Source: Baffinella frigidus (taxonomy: Eukaryota; Cryptophyceae; Cryptomonadales; Baffinellaceae). From it: 24,998 nt of DNA. Of the stretch, positions 8,209 through 16,980 are shown piece after piece. Location: the NCBI GenBank assembly GCA_026770585.1, contig MU648100.1, positions 1 to 24,998 of the forward strand, read 5' to 3'. The notes below the pieces were generated by a model, which saw only the letters and a program-made list of their open reading frames with translations, was not told the origin of the DNA and made no database searches. A program made the position numbers and the translations under genes. Numbering within the stretch: the first letter of the stretch is position 1; every line of letters starts with the position of its first letter.

Positions 8209-8271
8209 GTCCAGGGGAATTCGCCCTGAGGGACATTGTGTCGTAGGTAACCGCCCACGTCCCCTGTGGGT

Positions 8272-11200
8272 CTAGGGTGGTGCGTTGTCCCCGCGTTGCC
8301 AGAATTCGTCCACAAAGATTTGGGGGACAAATTTCTGTTTAATCCATGCGCTGTTTTCGTAGTCGTGTTCAGAGAACTGGACGAGGAATTCTTGCGTAGG
8401 CGTCTTCCCCCCTGATAAACGATTGGCTACGACACGGTGAATCGGCACAAGGGTATTTTTGAACACCACAGAGGAATCTGCGTGCGGCAGCAGATCCTTG
8501 AGATACGTCAGGCCAGGGAAGGACGCGTGCAGTGCACGAGTCAGGCTCCAGTTCATGGCGAGGGGAACGTTTGGCGCAGCCCGCACGTCGAGCATACCGG
8601 TTTCGAACTCCATTCCGTTAGGGTCGTTCAGCAACGGTAGATCCAACAGAAACACCGCCACCTGGAGTGGAGAACGAGGTGTGGCGCGCCAGGTGTCGTA
8701 CACACGGACCGCACGAGGTCCGTTGTAGGGCAAGCGGGGGTGGCTTGCCGGGAAGTAGTCTGCAGGCAGGTTTAATTCCAGGCAGTGGCCCACGCAGAAC
8801 TCGGCGAGTTGTTCTGCTGTTGCGCGGTCAATGTGGGCGCCCGCATGACGCGCCCAATCAGCGGCGAGAGACAGTTGAGGCGTCATGAAAGGCGTTCCGC
8901 CGAGGTGGGATGGTCGGTCGAAAAAACGCCTCATGCGACTGAGGCTCAACGGTTGACGGATGTCACCCAAAGTCAGCGGGAGTGCCATCCAAGCGTAGTT
9001 TTTGGACGGGCCGCCCGTGGGAGATGGCTCGGTGGCAGGTGGTTCCACGACCCGGAAGGGACCAACGAAGCGAGAACTAAGGCGCGGGCATGCTGTCCTG
9101 TCTTTCAGGGTCACCAGGTTCTTGGTAGACAGGAGAACGAGGTCGCCGACCCGGATAGGAACGTCGGGTCGCCGGGACACTTTTTCCTGGTTGTCCATCT
9201 GCGAAGATTCGAAATGGTCACGACACGCGGTAGTCAATATAATGCGGGTAGCGGCGGCTTCGGCGCGGGGCACTGAAGAACGAACGCCGGGGATATCCCC
9301 AGGAAATGCAGGGCGTCGACCGTAGGCCACTTCGAATGGTGAGAATCCGGTGCTGGCGCAGACGCTACTGTTGAAGGCGAATTCGGACATAGGAAGGTGA
9401 TCAGCCCAGTTTTCACCCCAACGGGAGACCATGGCACGTAAGATGTCGTACAGGGTTGCGTGCGAGACTTCCACTTTTCCATTTGCTTTGGGGTTGTATG
9501 CGCTGGTGTGACGCATCGCAACCCCAAGGCGAGCCGTCAGAGCTTGCCAAAACCCGGCTCGCAACCTAGTGTCGTTGTCAGCGATGATTCTCTCCGGGCA
9601 ACCATGGTGTCGGATCACGTTGTTGATCAGGTGGACGGCGGTGTCTTCGGCAGTGTCGGCGGCAGCCGCAGGGACAAAGCGGCACATACCGGACAGGCGA
9701 TCTATAAACGTGAGGATGCTATCGCAGGCCCGACCTGCATGAATTGATACAGGAAACCCGACCGTCCAGTCCATCTGGAGGATCTGCCAGGGAAAATCGA
9801 GAGTCCCGATGAGATGAGCGTCCCCCCAGGGTGAGCGTTTCACGGCGCGATTGCGTTGACACGTCACACATGAGAGGACGTATTTGTTGATGTCAGCCCA
9901 CATGCCACCCCAGTAATAACGTTCCTGGACCCGAGCAGCGGTTTTGTGCCGGCCGCAATGACCTGCCGGGGCAGAATCGTGCAGGCGTCGCAGGGTTTCG
10001 ATCCGAGCCGAGGGGCATGGAACGCACAGACGGTCACTGTAGAACCCTGTTTTGAACAGGAGACCACCGCGGGTGAAGAAGCCCTGGTGAGGACGTCCGG
10101 CGCCGTTGCGCCAGAGGCGCTGCCATTTAGGCTGGGTAGCGTACAAAGGTGTAAAAGTTGCAATCCAGTCTGGTCGCCAGAGGTCCAGGAACACCTGGGG
10201 GTCCGACCACTCCGCGTGTAATTCCTCGAGCCAGGCGGGCGTGACAAAGGCCGGGGACGTGTGGCTGGTCACGGTGGCGTCTCCCGGTTCAGGTGGTGGA
10301 CCAAAGCGTTGTAGGCCGGCCAACCAGGGTGCGTCGGGCGGGTCATCGGCGACAACCTCGTCTTCGGAAAGGGAGGGGTCGGCGGGTGGTAATGGTGCGG
10401 CGCAGGTTGCAGATGGAGGGGGAGGTCCCATCGGTGGCTTGGGGCGTGGGGCGACCATGTGCACCGTCCTCCAAGCAACAACATGGTGATCGAGTTGGAC
10501 GTGATGGCCGCTCCGAGAGACCGGCCGGGAGACCTCGGCCGTGGTCGATCCCAGAGAGGACAGTGGCGGCAGCTCCAGAGGCGCGGGCGGTGAGGCCGGG
10601 GGAGCGTGCCGAGCCGAGCGACGAAGGGGCTGCGTAAACATGTTGAACAGGTACCCGGAACAGCCGTCGGGGACGAGGTCAGTGACCTTTGGTTTCAAGG
10701 ACACCGTCGTCGGGAAGTCCTGCAGCAGCGGGTGCGTCTCATCCCAGAAAGGTGATGTGCTCGGGAGTTTGACATTGTCGGGAGTCGGAGGACCGAAGAA
10801 CGCATAAGTGATAACGTGATCGAGGGAGGCCGAGTCTGATCTTGCGGCATCAGTGCGTGATGAGGCAGCTGGAGCGGACTCCGGGAGCAACGCAGGAGAT
10901 TCTGGGAGTACGGGAGCAGGGCCGTCCACTACGGTGACTGGATCGCGAGCCGGAGGACATTGCCGGCGTTGAGCGGCAGAAACAGGCCCGATGGTCGGCA
11001 GATCCGTCGCGGCAGGCAGGCTTGCCGTCTGGTGGGATGCGCGGCTGACCACCCGAAAGGGGTATGTCGCAGCGTATTCAACGTCGATTGTCGAACATGT
11101 AACCAGGGCCCGTCCGGGGAACATGGACTCGAGGTCGGCGTCGGTTGCAAGATCACGCTGATCCTGATCCAAAATCAGCACGCCGGCATGGTCAAGTGGC

Positions 11201-13746
11201 GGGCGAGAATGACTGGGAAGGATGAGCGGGGCCGCGAGCGATGACGACGGGTTCACGTTGGTTGGGTCAGGAAGACCGAACTCATCCGGGTCCGGAAGCG
11301 ACAACATGTCGGAGGGTTGAGCGGGATCGACAAGGCCAGGGCGACAAGAAAGGGCGTCCTCCCTGACGATCCGCTTGCCGGGGCGGTGTTGGATGATGAA
11401 CTTGAAAAAGCTCACGTAGGCCCACCAGCGCTGGAAGGACGGCGACAGGTCTTTGCTTGTCTTCAGCCAGGCGACGGCGCTGGAGTCAGTGATAACACTG
11501 AAGGGAATTCCCGAGAGGAAGGGTCGGAAATATTTCAACGCTCCGATGAAGGACAACAATTCCCGGGCATGTGCGGCTTTAGATCGCTCAGCGGTATTGA
11601 AGCTCTTCGATCTGAACTCAATCGGTTTCCACAAGGTGACGCCGTCGTCGAGGGTGTGAAGTTGCCACAGGCTACATCCAGCGGCGAATTCTGAGGCGTC
11701 GCAGCGCAGTTGGTAAGGAAGGCCGGGGCGTGGGGTCGACAGCACCCGCGGAGAGCAACACACATCGCGCAGTGATTCGAATGCTGTTTGCTCGTGGGGG
11801 CCCCACGTGAATGGCACGTTTTTACTGGTGAGAGCGGCGAGAGGAGCAGCGTAGTTGCCAAACCCCTCGATGTGGCGCCGGAGGTAGACGCAGAAACCCA
11901 GGAAGGCGCGCACGTCGGTGGTTGAGGTAGGCACCGGCCACTCACGCAGTGCAACCACTCGCTCGGGCTGTACGGAGACCCCTTCGGCGGACAGGACATG
12001 TCCCAGGTAGTTGCATCGGTCCTGCATGAACTGTGTCTTAGGGGCGGACAGTTGGAGTTCTTGTTCCTCCATGGCGTAGAGAAACGAGTAGATGAATGCA
12101 AGGTGTTCATCGAAAGAACCACCGTGGATGAGAGCATCGTCGAGGAAGACTGCCGCGTTTTCGGCGAGCAGATTACGGCGTTCCGTGGGGTGTTTGCTGA
12201 GGTCGGGCAGAACGCAGGGCAGTGATTGGAGAATACTGCTAAACAGGCGTTGGGCGACAGCCGGGCTAGAGGCAAGGCCCTGTGGGCATACCCGCCATTC
12301 AAACTGGCCAAAGCAGGTTGAGAAGGCGGTGAGCCAGGAATCCTCGTCCCGGAGACGGTTTTGGAAAAAGAAATCCGAGCAGTCGAAACTGCTGAACAAC
12401 TTAGAGTCTCCCAACTGGTTCACGATGTTGCTCCATTCCGGGGGAGGAAAGTATTGAGTCTCGAGCACCTCGTTCAAAGCACGGTTATCAACGACGGAAC
12501 GGAGCCCGCCGTTGGGTTTGGTGACGAAGAAAAGGCGGGCGGCGGTGCGAGAGTAGCTGGGACGGATCCAACCCTTCTCAAGGTAGTCTGTGAGGATGAC
12601 CTTGGTATATGTGATTTCCTCCTGGCTCAATCGGCCGACACCGGCCCGAAGGGGGACAGAGCAGCCTGGTTTAATGTTACAGCTGCCATTGACCTTCCGG
12701 TAGGGGGGCAAGGAGTCAGGTTTCTCGAACACCCGTTTGAAACGGTGTTGAACTGCTGCCCAGGCCTTCTCGCGCCGCGGGTCTGCAGTGGGCACAGGAG
12801 GAGGCTCTGCGTGCAGGTCTGTATTGGACGAGAACAAGGTGGCGTCCGGCATCATCGGGTCGGTGAACTTGACCTCCACGTGATGAACCATGTGGGGGTA
12901 AAGTTTAGCGTACAGGATGAGTCGAGCAGCGGCCTTTCTCGTTTTATTCGCGTTTGGTGCAGGAAGGTCCCGGAGTGGACCATGTGGAGGTCCACTGTGC
13001 CCCGGGGAGGCACTCGACGGAATTTCGCAAAAGTGAGCAGACACGGAGGGGCCAAGAATATCATCGTGGAATTGATAATGTTCGTTGGTACCGCCGGAGG
13101 TTCCGAGCAGAGAAATCAGAACAGCCGGAGAGGCTTCGTCGGAAGAGGTAGAAAGGCGGTACCACGCGACCTGATCCCGAAGCACGAAGCCTCCTTGATA
13201 TGCCCGGATGTAGTCGTACCCAATGATAACGTCTTCTGTAATATCGGCGACCACGCAACGCATACCAGGGAGATGACTAAGGCGGGCGTTTTTGCCGGAG
13301 TCGTCCAAGGTGTGGCGTGGGAGGCGGACCCGCACGTCCGAGGGGGTCCAGCCGTAGATAGAACAATTGGAACCGTCAGCGACGGTCATCGTGCCGTGAC
13401 CAGACGGGGTTTCGGGCACGGCAAAACCAAGAGTTCTGGCAGCAGATGGAGACAGCACGCAATGGCTGGAGCCACTGTCCCACAGCACTCGGAAAGGCTG
13501 GTGGGCTGAACAATCTCCGGAAAGCAGGAGCACGCTGCGTGGTAACGTGCTCTGGTTATGAGCTGCCTCGGGTGCGCAGTTGGAGGTGTAAGCCTCGGTG
13601 GCGTCCACAGGGCCGGACGTCAATGCGATGCCTACAGGGGCCTCGTCGCTTGGAGGGTCGCCAGGGGGAGGGCGGTGAGCTGCGGAGGACGACATTCCTG
13701 GTAAATGTTCCTGCACCGGTGTGACCGGTGAGGGGCCGGGTGACAA
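8272..13746 (-). CDS. pol: Ty3/Gypsy (chromovirus-like) Pol polyprotein
   Basis: The frame starts at a TTG, not an ATG, and is probably entered by frameshifting from gag at 13782-13788. Domains in order (residues of the 1824-codon frame): aspartic protease 78-185 with DSG at 90-92 and EDVIIGYDYI; reverse transcriptase about 340-605 with the first catalytic Asp in SSFDCSDFFF (455) and FLDD (534-537) in place of the usual YxDD; RNase H about 675-800 with D683, E729 and D754; integrase zinc finger H1256, H1263, C1293, C1296; integrase core D1326, D1390, E1426 (D,D35E); GPF motif at 1562-1564 (FVGPFRV); chromodomain-like C-terminus about 1766-1818 (RVVANRL, EFLVQFSEHDYENSAW, FVDEFWQR). All catalytic residues are present, so this part looks intact. 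Two oddities are a proline-rich linker of about 440 residues between RNase H and integrase and an insert of about 150 residues before the chromodomain. The pol ends at a TAG. Confidence 0.93.
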   Translation of the reverse strand: MSPGPSPVTPVQEHLPGMSSSAAHRPPPGDPPSDEAPVGIALTSGPVDATEAYTSNCAPEAAHNQSTLPRSVLLLSGDCSAHQPFRVLWDSGSSHCVLSPSAARTLGFAVPETPSGHGTMTVADGSNCSIYGWTPSDVRVRLPRHTLDDSGKNARLSHLPGMRCVVADITEDVIIGYDYIRAYQGGFVLRDQVAWYRLSTSSDEASPAVLISLLGTSGGTNEHYQFHDDILGPSVSAHFCEIPSSASPGHSGPPHGPLRDLPAPNANKTRKAAARLILYAKLYPHMVHHVEVKFTDPMMPDATLFSSNTDLHAEPPPVPTADPRREKAWAAVQHRFKRVFEKPDSLPPYRKVNGSCNIKPGCSVPLRAGVGRLSQEEITYTKVILTDYLEKGWIRPSYSRTAARLFFVTKPNGGLRSVVDNRALNEVLETQYFPPPEWSNIVNQLGDSKLFSSFDCSDFFFQNRLRDEDSWLTAFSTCFGQFEWRVCPQGLASSPAVAQRLFSSILQSLPCVLPDLSKHPTERRNLLAENAAVFLDDALIHGGSFDEHLAFIYSFLYAMEEQELQLSAPKTQFMQDRCNYLGHVLSAEGVSVQPERVVALREWPVPTSTTDVRAFLGFCVYLRRHIEGFGNYAAPLAALTSKNVPFTWGPHEQTAFESLRDVCCSPRVLSTPRPGLPYQLRCDASEFAAGCSLWQLHTLDDGVTLWKPIEFRSKSFNTAERSKAAHARELLSFIGALKYFRPFLSGIPFSVITDSSAVAWLKTSKDLSPSFQRWWAYVSFFKFIIQHRPGKRIVREDALSCRPGLVDPAQPSDMLSLPDPDEFGLPDPTNVNPSSSLAAPLILPSHSRPPLDHAGVLILDQDQRDLATDADLESMFPGRALVTCSTIDVEYAATYPFRVVSRASHQTASLPAATDLPTIGPVSAAQRRQCPPARDPVTVVDGPAPVLPESPALLPESAPAASSRTDAARSDSASLDHVITYAFFGPPTPDNVKLPSTSPFWDETHPLLQDFPTTVSLKPKVTDLVPDGCSGYLFNMFTQPLRRSARHAPPASPPAPLELPPLSSLGSTTAEVSRPVSRSGHHVQLDHHVVAWRTVHMVAPRPKPPMGPPPPSATCAAPLPPADPSLSEDEVVADDPPDAPWLAGLQRFGPPPEPGDATVTSHTSPAFVTPAWLEELHAEWSDPQVFLDLWRPDWIATFTPLYATQPKWQRLWRNGAGRPHQGFFTRGGLLFKTGFYSDRLCVPCPSARIETLRRLHDSAPAGHCGRHKTAARVQERYYWGGMWADINKYVLSCVTCQRNRAVKRSPWGDAHLIGTLDFPWQILQMDWTVGFPVSIHAGRACDSILTFIDRLSGMCRFVPAAAADTAEDTAVHLINNVIRHHGCPERIIADNDTRLRAGFWQALTARLGVAMRHTSAYNPKANGKVEVSHATLYDILRAMVSRWGENWADHLPMSEFAFNSSVCASTGFSPFEVAYGRRPAFPGDIPGVRSSVPRAEAAATRIILTTACRDHFESSQMDNQEKVSRRPDVPIRVGDLVLLSTKNLVTLKDRTACPRLSSRFVGPFRVVEPPATEPSPTGGPSKNYAWMALPLTLGDIRQPLSLSRMRRFFDRPSHLGGTPFMTPQLSLAADWARHAGAHIDRATAEQLAEFCVGHCLELNLPADYFPASHPRLPYNGPRAVRVYDTWRATPRSPLQVAVFLLDLPLLNDPNGMEFETGMLDVRAAPNVPLAMNWSLTRALHASFPGLTYLKDLLPHADSSVVFKNTLVPIHRVVANRLSGGKTPTQEFLVQFSEHDYENSAWIKQKFVPQIFVDEFWQRGDNAPP

Positions 13747-13788
13747 ACCCGGTGCGTCCTCTGGAGGGCAGCTCAGGAAGCGTTTTCC
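13736..13788 (-). promoter_or_regulatory. Candidate -1 programmed frameshift signal between gag and pol
   Basis: GGAAAAC (13788-13782) is read as GAA AAC in the gag frame and as GGA AAA after a -1 slip. The gag stop TGA is two codons further (13773-13775). Slippage of both tRNAs keeps acceptable pairing. Downstream come two perfect hairpins: CCGGGT/ACCCGG with a 5-base loop (13752-13736) and CACCGG/CCGGTG with a 5-base loop (13730-13714). The spacer of 29 bases to the first hairpin is longer than the usual 5-9, which weakens the case. Confidence 0.45.
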
Positions 13789-14708
13789 GCCGGCTGGTCT
13801 CTTGGCGGAGCCTGTGCGGCTGAGTCGTCATCCGATGGGTGATCGTCGTTTTCGGAGGACGGATAAGAGCGGTCGCTGCCGGAGGTGGGAGCGGAGTTCG
13901 CGAGCAAATCGATCTTGTTGACGGCGGGTTGAGAGAATCGCGTAGAACGAGTTGGCTGTCGAGTGTCCCTGACAGCAGCAGCCGGGCGGGCCGCAGGTCG
14001 GTGAGGTGCAGCCTCGCCCGCGGCGTCAGCTTGGCGACTAGCTTCGAATTGTTTGGAACGAGAGGGCTGACGAGTGTTCCGCTCCGAGGGATGGCGGGAC
14101 ACGTCGTTGTATGATGGGCCCCGTCGCGGAGGCGCAAGCTGCGTGGGCTTTTCACGGGGTGGGTCGGGCTGAGGTCGCGACGGCGGTGGACGGGGGCCGT
14201 CACGGCGAGAGCCGGCAAGTGCCTCCCGGGAAGGGTCACGACTTGAACGACCGTCACCCCGTGTGGAAGGGTAGGGGTCGTGTCGTGACGCATCCTGCCA
14301 TTGTTGGCGCTCGCGAGAGGGCTGCCTGGGAAAGCTCTGGTCTCGATCACTCTCGCGTGAGTTGTCACGCCAGTCCCGGCGGTCATTAGCGACACGCTGG
14401 GAGTTTTTGTAACTTTCCATGTATTGTGAGGTTCGAGAGTCATGACCGTGGTCGAACGTTTTCTGCGCTATCAAGGCGCGGACGGCGGTTTCAGCTTTAG
14501 CCCGGTCGTCGCACTGCCAGTACGAGTGGATGATCTCATTTTGATGCCGAATCTCCTTCCCACAGAAATAACACTGAGCATTGGAATGGCGAAAGTTAAT
14601 TTCGTCCTCGGAACGGCCGGCGGCGAGACAGAAAGCCATGACGTCTTTGCTGACCGGGCGCGAACGTTCAGCAGTGAATTCGGCACGAGCCACGGAGATG
14701 TGCTTATT
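13773..14708 (-). CDS. gag: Gag nucleocapsid-like part with a C2HC finger
   Basis: The frame lies directly after the in-frame TGA at 14709-14711 and has no ATG at its start (it opens with AATAAGCAC; the GTG at 14693 is only a listed alternative). Residues 41-61 counted from that GTG form CYFC...H...C with spacing C-X2-C-X11-H-X4-C, which is closer to a C2HC zinc finger than to the CX2CX4HX4C knuckle of most retroelements. The rest is an Arg/Ser/Asp-rich tail (many SRD, PSR and RDG words) suited to RNA binding. Position between the capsid-like part and pol fits nucleocapsid. The frame is the same as the preceding gag part, so the two probably formed one protein. Confidence 0.65.
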   Translation of the reverse strand, partial: NKHISVARAEFTAERSRPVSKDVMAFCLAAGRSEDEINFRHSNAQCYFCGKEIRHQNEIIHSYWQCDDRAKAETAVRALIAQKTFDHGHDSRTSQYMESYKNSQRVANDRRDWRDNSRESDRDQSFPRQPSRERQQWQDASRHDPYPSTRGDGRSSRDPSREALAGSRRDGPRPPPSRPQPDPPREKPTQLAPPRRGPSYNDVSRHPSERNTRQPSRSKQFEASRQADAAGEAAPHRPAARPAAAVRDTRQPTRSTRFSQPAVNKIDLLANSAPTSGSDRSYPSSENDDHPSDDDSAAQAPPRDQPAENAS

Positions 14709-16019
14709 TCAGAGGCCAGCTTCCCTATCGAGGGCCTTAGCTGCAGTTACTGGAACAGCGGCGACAACGTGGCCATCGTGGGCGAATGATTGCTTGTTAT
14801 CGCCGATCCGAAGGTTTGTCGTCTTGGGCACGATGGTCAGGGACAGAGCGTCCGGATGCAAATCAAGGATGTAATCCCAAAGAACAGGGTTGTTCTGTTG
14901 AGATTTCTCACTCTTGAGGCAGAACGAGTGCCACAGGACCTGCGTACGGTCGGCTTGTGTCAACCAGAGTTTCAGACCGGCGTGTTGTTCGTGTGCGGGA
15001 ACGAACGGAGAGCAGTGTGCTGGAGGGCGGAGAACGCCACGTTCGTCGAGTTCCGGAAAGACCCCGTAGAAGGTGCTCTGAGCCTTGGTCCAGGCAGAGA
15101 CGAGGGCGCGAGCACGTTGCATCAAGGTACGCTCAGCTAGGCCGGAGCTGGCATCCGCGATCATAGTACACACTGCGGCCCGAATGTCGGTGGGGCCACA
15201 GGTTTGCAAGAAGTGCTGGGCAAAGATGTGCCAAGGGTCGTCGTCTTCGCAAGCCGCAACGTCGCTACGCACCGCGTCTGCCAGATTAGTCAGAACGTCG
15301 GCGCGCATAGCACGGTGCATGAGGCGGACGTTGTCGTGGCGTTTGGAAGAGTGGTACACCACGACGGAGCTCAGGAAGCTAATAGCACAGACGCCGGAAA
15401 TAGGGGAGTCGGCCACTCCCCGATTCATGCCGGTGAATTTGCAAATCAGAGTTTTATCTTCCCAAGCTTTGCCGACGTCCGACAAGGTTGCAATGTTAGC
15501 GTTGAAAGCCGTCATGGCATAGTTGCCGGTTTCGGTGGAGCCGGTGAAGAGCGTAAGGGCGGCAACGCCAGTGTTGTACTCTTTACAACCGATTCCAATG
15601 ATTGAGGTATTCCGAGGCGGTCCGTGTGGGACGGCCGGAGGCAATCCGCCGGGACCGCGACCGGTGTAAGCGGAGCCGCCACCCATGTGGTTCCGAGGAG
15701 GTTGGTGGGTGGGTCGATTGCCCCGACGTTCGTGGACAGGCAAGGCGGCATCGTCCCGTTGCCGAGCCTGCTCGAATTCAAGCTCCTGTTGTTGTTCCAG
15801 CAGCCATGCGCGTTCGCGTTGTGAAGCAGAGAGCTGAGGCCGACCAAAGGCTGAGGTCGCGGTTGACTCAGGGATCAAGGTGATCTCTGAATTGGCGAGT
15901 GCGGGCTCGGAAGGGTGAGCTGCAGGAAGAGGTGCGGTCGCCGGGACCATCAAGGGGGCAACAGGATCCGGAAGGTGGTTGGTCACGGACGCGGCAGCCG
16001 GTCGGCTGATGGACTCTTT
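14709..16019 (-). CDS. gag: Gag central part, in the position of capsid
   Basis: The frame opens after a TGA at 16020-16022 and has no in-frame ATG near its beginning apart from a GTG at 15986, so it is likely entered by a +1 shift from the coiled-coil part. It begins with a Pro/Ala-rich stretch, then a Glu/Gln helix (about residues 55-75 from the GTG: RERAWLLEQQQELEFEQARQ), an Arg/Gly/Pro linker and a helical, mostly hydrophobic domain from about residue 130 to 400. I see no known capsid signature in the helical domain; the assignment rests on order (coiled coil, this domain, zinc finger, pol). It ends at an in-frame TGA after LDREAGL. Confidence 0.6.
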   Translation of the reverse strand, partial: KESISRPAAASVTNHLPDPVAPLMVPATAPLPAAHPSEPALANSEITLIPESTATSAFGRPQLSASQRERAWLLEQQQELEFEQARQRDDAALPVHERRGNRPTHQPPRNHMGGGSAYTGRGPGGLPPAVPHGPPRNTSIIGIGCKEYNTGVAALTLFTGSTETGNYAMTAFNANIATLSDVGKAWEDKTLICKFTGMNRGVADSPISGVCAISFLSSVVVYHSSKRHDNVRLMHRAMRADVLTNLADAVRSDVAACEDDDPWHIFAQHFLQTCGPTDIRAAVCTMIADASSGLAERTLMQRARALVSAWTKAQSTFYGVFPELDERGVLRPPAHCSPFVPAHEQHAGLKLWLTQADRTQVLWHSFCLKSEKSQQNNPVLWDYILDLHPDALSLTIVPKTTNLRIGDNKQSFAHDGHVVAAVPVTAAKALDREAGL

Positions 16020-16824
16020 TCAGCTGACGCAGTTCTTCTGAAAGCGCGGCCACCGCAGGGTCTGTTCCGGCGGGCTGAAGGCTGTTGACGCGAGCCGTCA
16101 GGGTGTGAACTGACTCCTGCAGAAAGGCCGTGCATGTGGAGATGTCGCGGAGGGGTGTCGAAATCCCGGTCTCGATCAGCTGCAAGATCAGTGGTGTGAC
16201 CCGAGCGTGAAGGGTCTGCTCGGATGCCGCCAAGGCAGCCGCTGATCTGGTAGAAGTGATTGCCAAGCCCTCCTCGAGAGTTGCGAGTCGGGACATGTTG
16301 GTATCGTTGGCAACCAAAGATCGAGAGATAAACTGTTGAAGGAGCGTTTTGGTCTCATGTACGCCTGTTGCGACGGTGGCCAGGGCCACAGCCGCCGAAG
16401 CGGCTTGATCCTCATGTTTCAAGGTGGCGTCGACATGTCCTTGGCGTAGCTCGGTGTACTGCACATTCTGCGCCTGCAGGCGGGCCTGAATGATGGTCCA
16501 TGCTGAATGTGGTTGCGCATGGTCATCCCGCGCTGAAGGGGTGCTGCCTTCGGAAGGCGTGATGCCGTCGACGTTGACAATAGGCGAGGTGGAGAGATCG
16601 CCTGCCAGTTGTTGAACGACGGAGCCGGTTGGCACGTCTTGATCGAAGGTCGACGGGATCGTGGCCGGCCGGAGAGGGATTCCCTGGTAAGCACCGGGGT
16701 GAGCAACCGGGTGAGGCCAGACGGACGGTGTGGCAGCGGCTTCTTGCGAGGATGCCGCCGGTTCGAGGGAGCCAGTGGGTGACCTCGAGGCGTGATTCGA
16801 GGAGCCGCGCGACTCGCGTTTCAT
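15868..16824 (-). CDS. gag: Gag N-terminal part, coiled coil
   Basis: The frame is open up to the TGA at 16981, and the first ATG is at 16824 (context ACCGGCATGAAACGC), which I take as the gag start. After a Ser/Pro-rich leader, residues from roughly 130 to 270 (from the ATG) are Ala/Leu-rich helix with heptad-like spacing (SRLATLEEGLAITSTRSAAA, FLQESVHTLTARVNSLQ, ALSEELRQLKR), as in the N-termini of many Ty3/Gypsy Gag proteins. After ELRQLKR the sense of the sequence moves to the +1 frame, and the last 50 or so codons here (Arg/Ser/Cys-rich) are probably out-of-frame tail. It lies directly downstream of the 1638-codon frame and in the same register. Confidence 0.6.
   Translation of the reverse strand: MKRESRGSSNHASRSPTGSLEPAASSQEAAATPSVWPHPVAHPGAYQGIPLRPATIPSTFDQDVPTGSVVQQLAGDLSTSPIVNVDGITPSEGSTPSARDDHAQPHSAWTIIQARLQAQNVQYTELRQGHVDATLKHEDQAASAAVALATVATGVHETKTLLQQFISRSLVANDTNMSRLATLEEGLAITSTRSAAALAASEQTLHARVTPLILQLIETGISTPLRDISTCTAFLQESVHTLTARVNSLQPAGTDPAVAALSEELRQLKRVHQPTGCRVRDQPPSGSCCPLDGPGDRTSSCSSPFRARTRQFRDHLDP
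16011..16026 (-). promoter_or_regulatory. Candidate +1 frameshift site within gag
   Basis: On the minus strand the frame reads CAG CTG AAA AGA GTC. Slipping one base forward on AAAA gives AAA GAG TCC and enters the capsid-like frame, whose own upstream stop (TGA, 16022-16020) ends immediately before. AGA looks like an uncommon Arg codon in this GC-rich coding region, which would favour a pause. A plain one-base deletion or insertion in this copy explains it equally well. Confidence 0.35.
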
Positions 16825-16980
16825 GCCGGTCAGGAGCACACGGTTGTTGTACCTGTTCGGATGCAAGTTACCCGGGTCTTCGACGTAGGAAGTCCCTTCC
16901 ACCACGGGGGAATCCGGGGAAGTCGTCAAGACGATCTTGGGGAGCGTGGCAGAGACGTTGCTTCTCAAAGACCCAAGTGT

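Noticed and set aside
12361-13509. A 382-codon open frame on the plus strand, antisense to pol
   Set aside because: It mirrors the codon pattern of the protease and RT region of pol on the other strand and has no motif; long antisense frames are expected in GC-rich coding DNA.
13556-14443. A 295-codon minus-strand frame overlapping gag nucleocapsid
   Set aside because: It is the third register across the Arg/Ser-rich tail; the true gag register holds the zinc finger and pol has the protease, so this one is a shadow.
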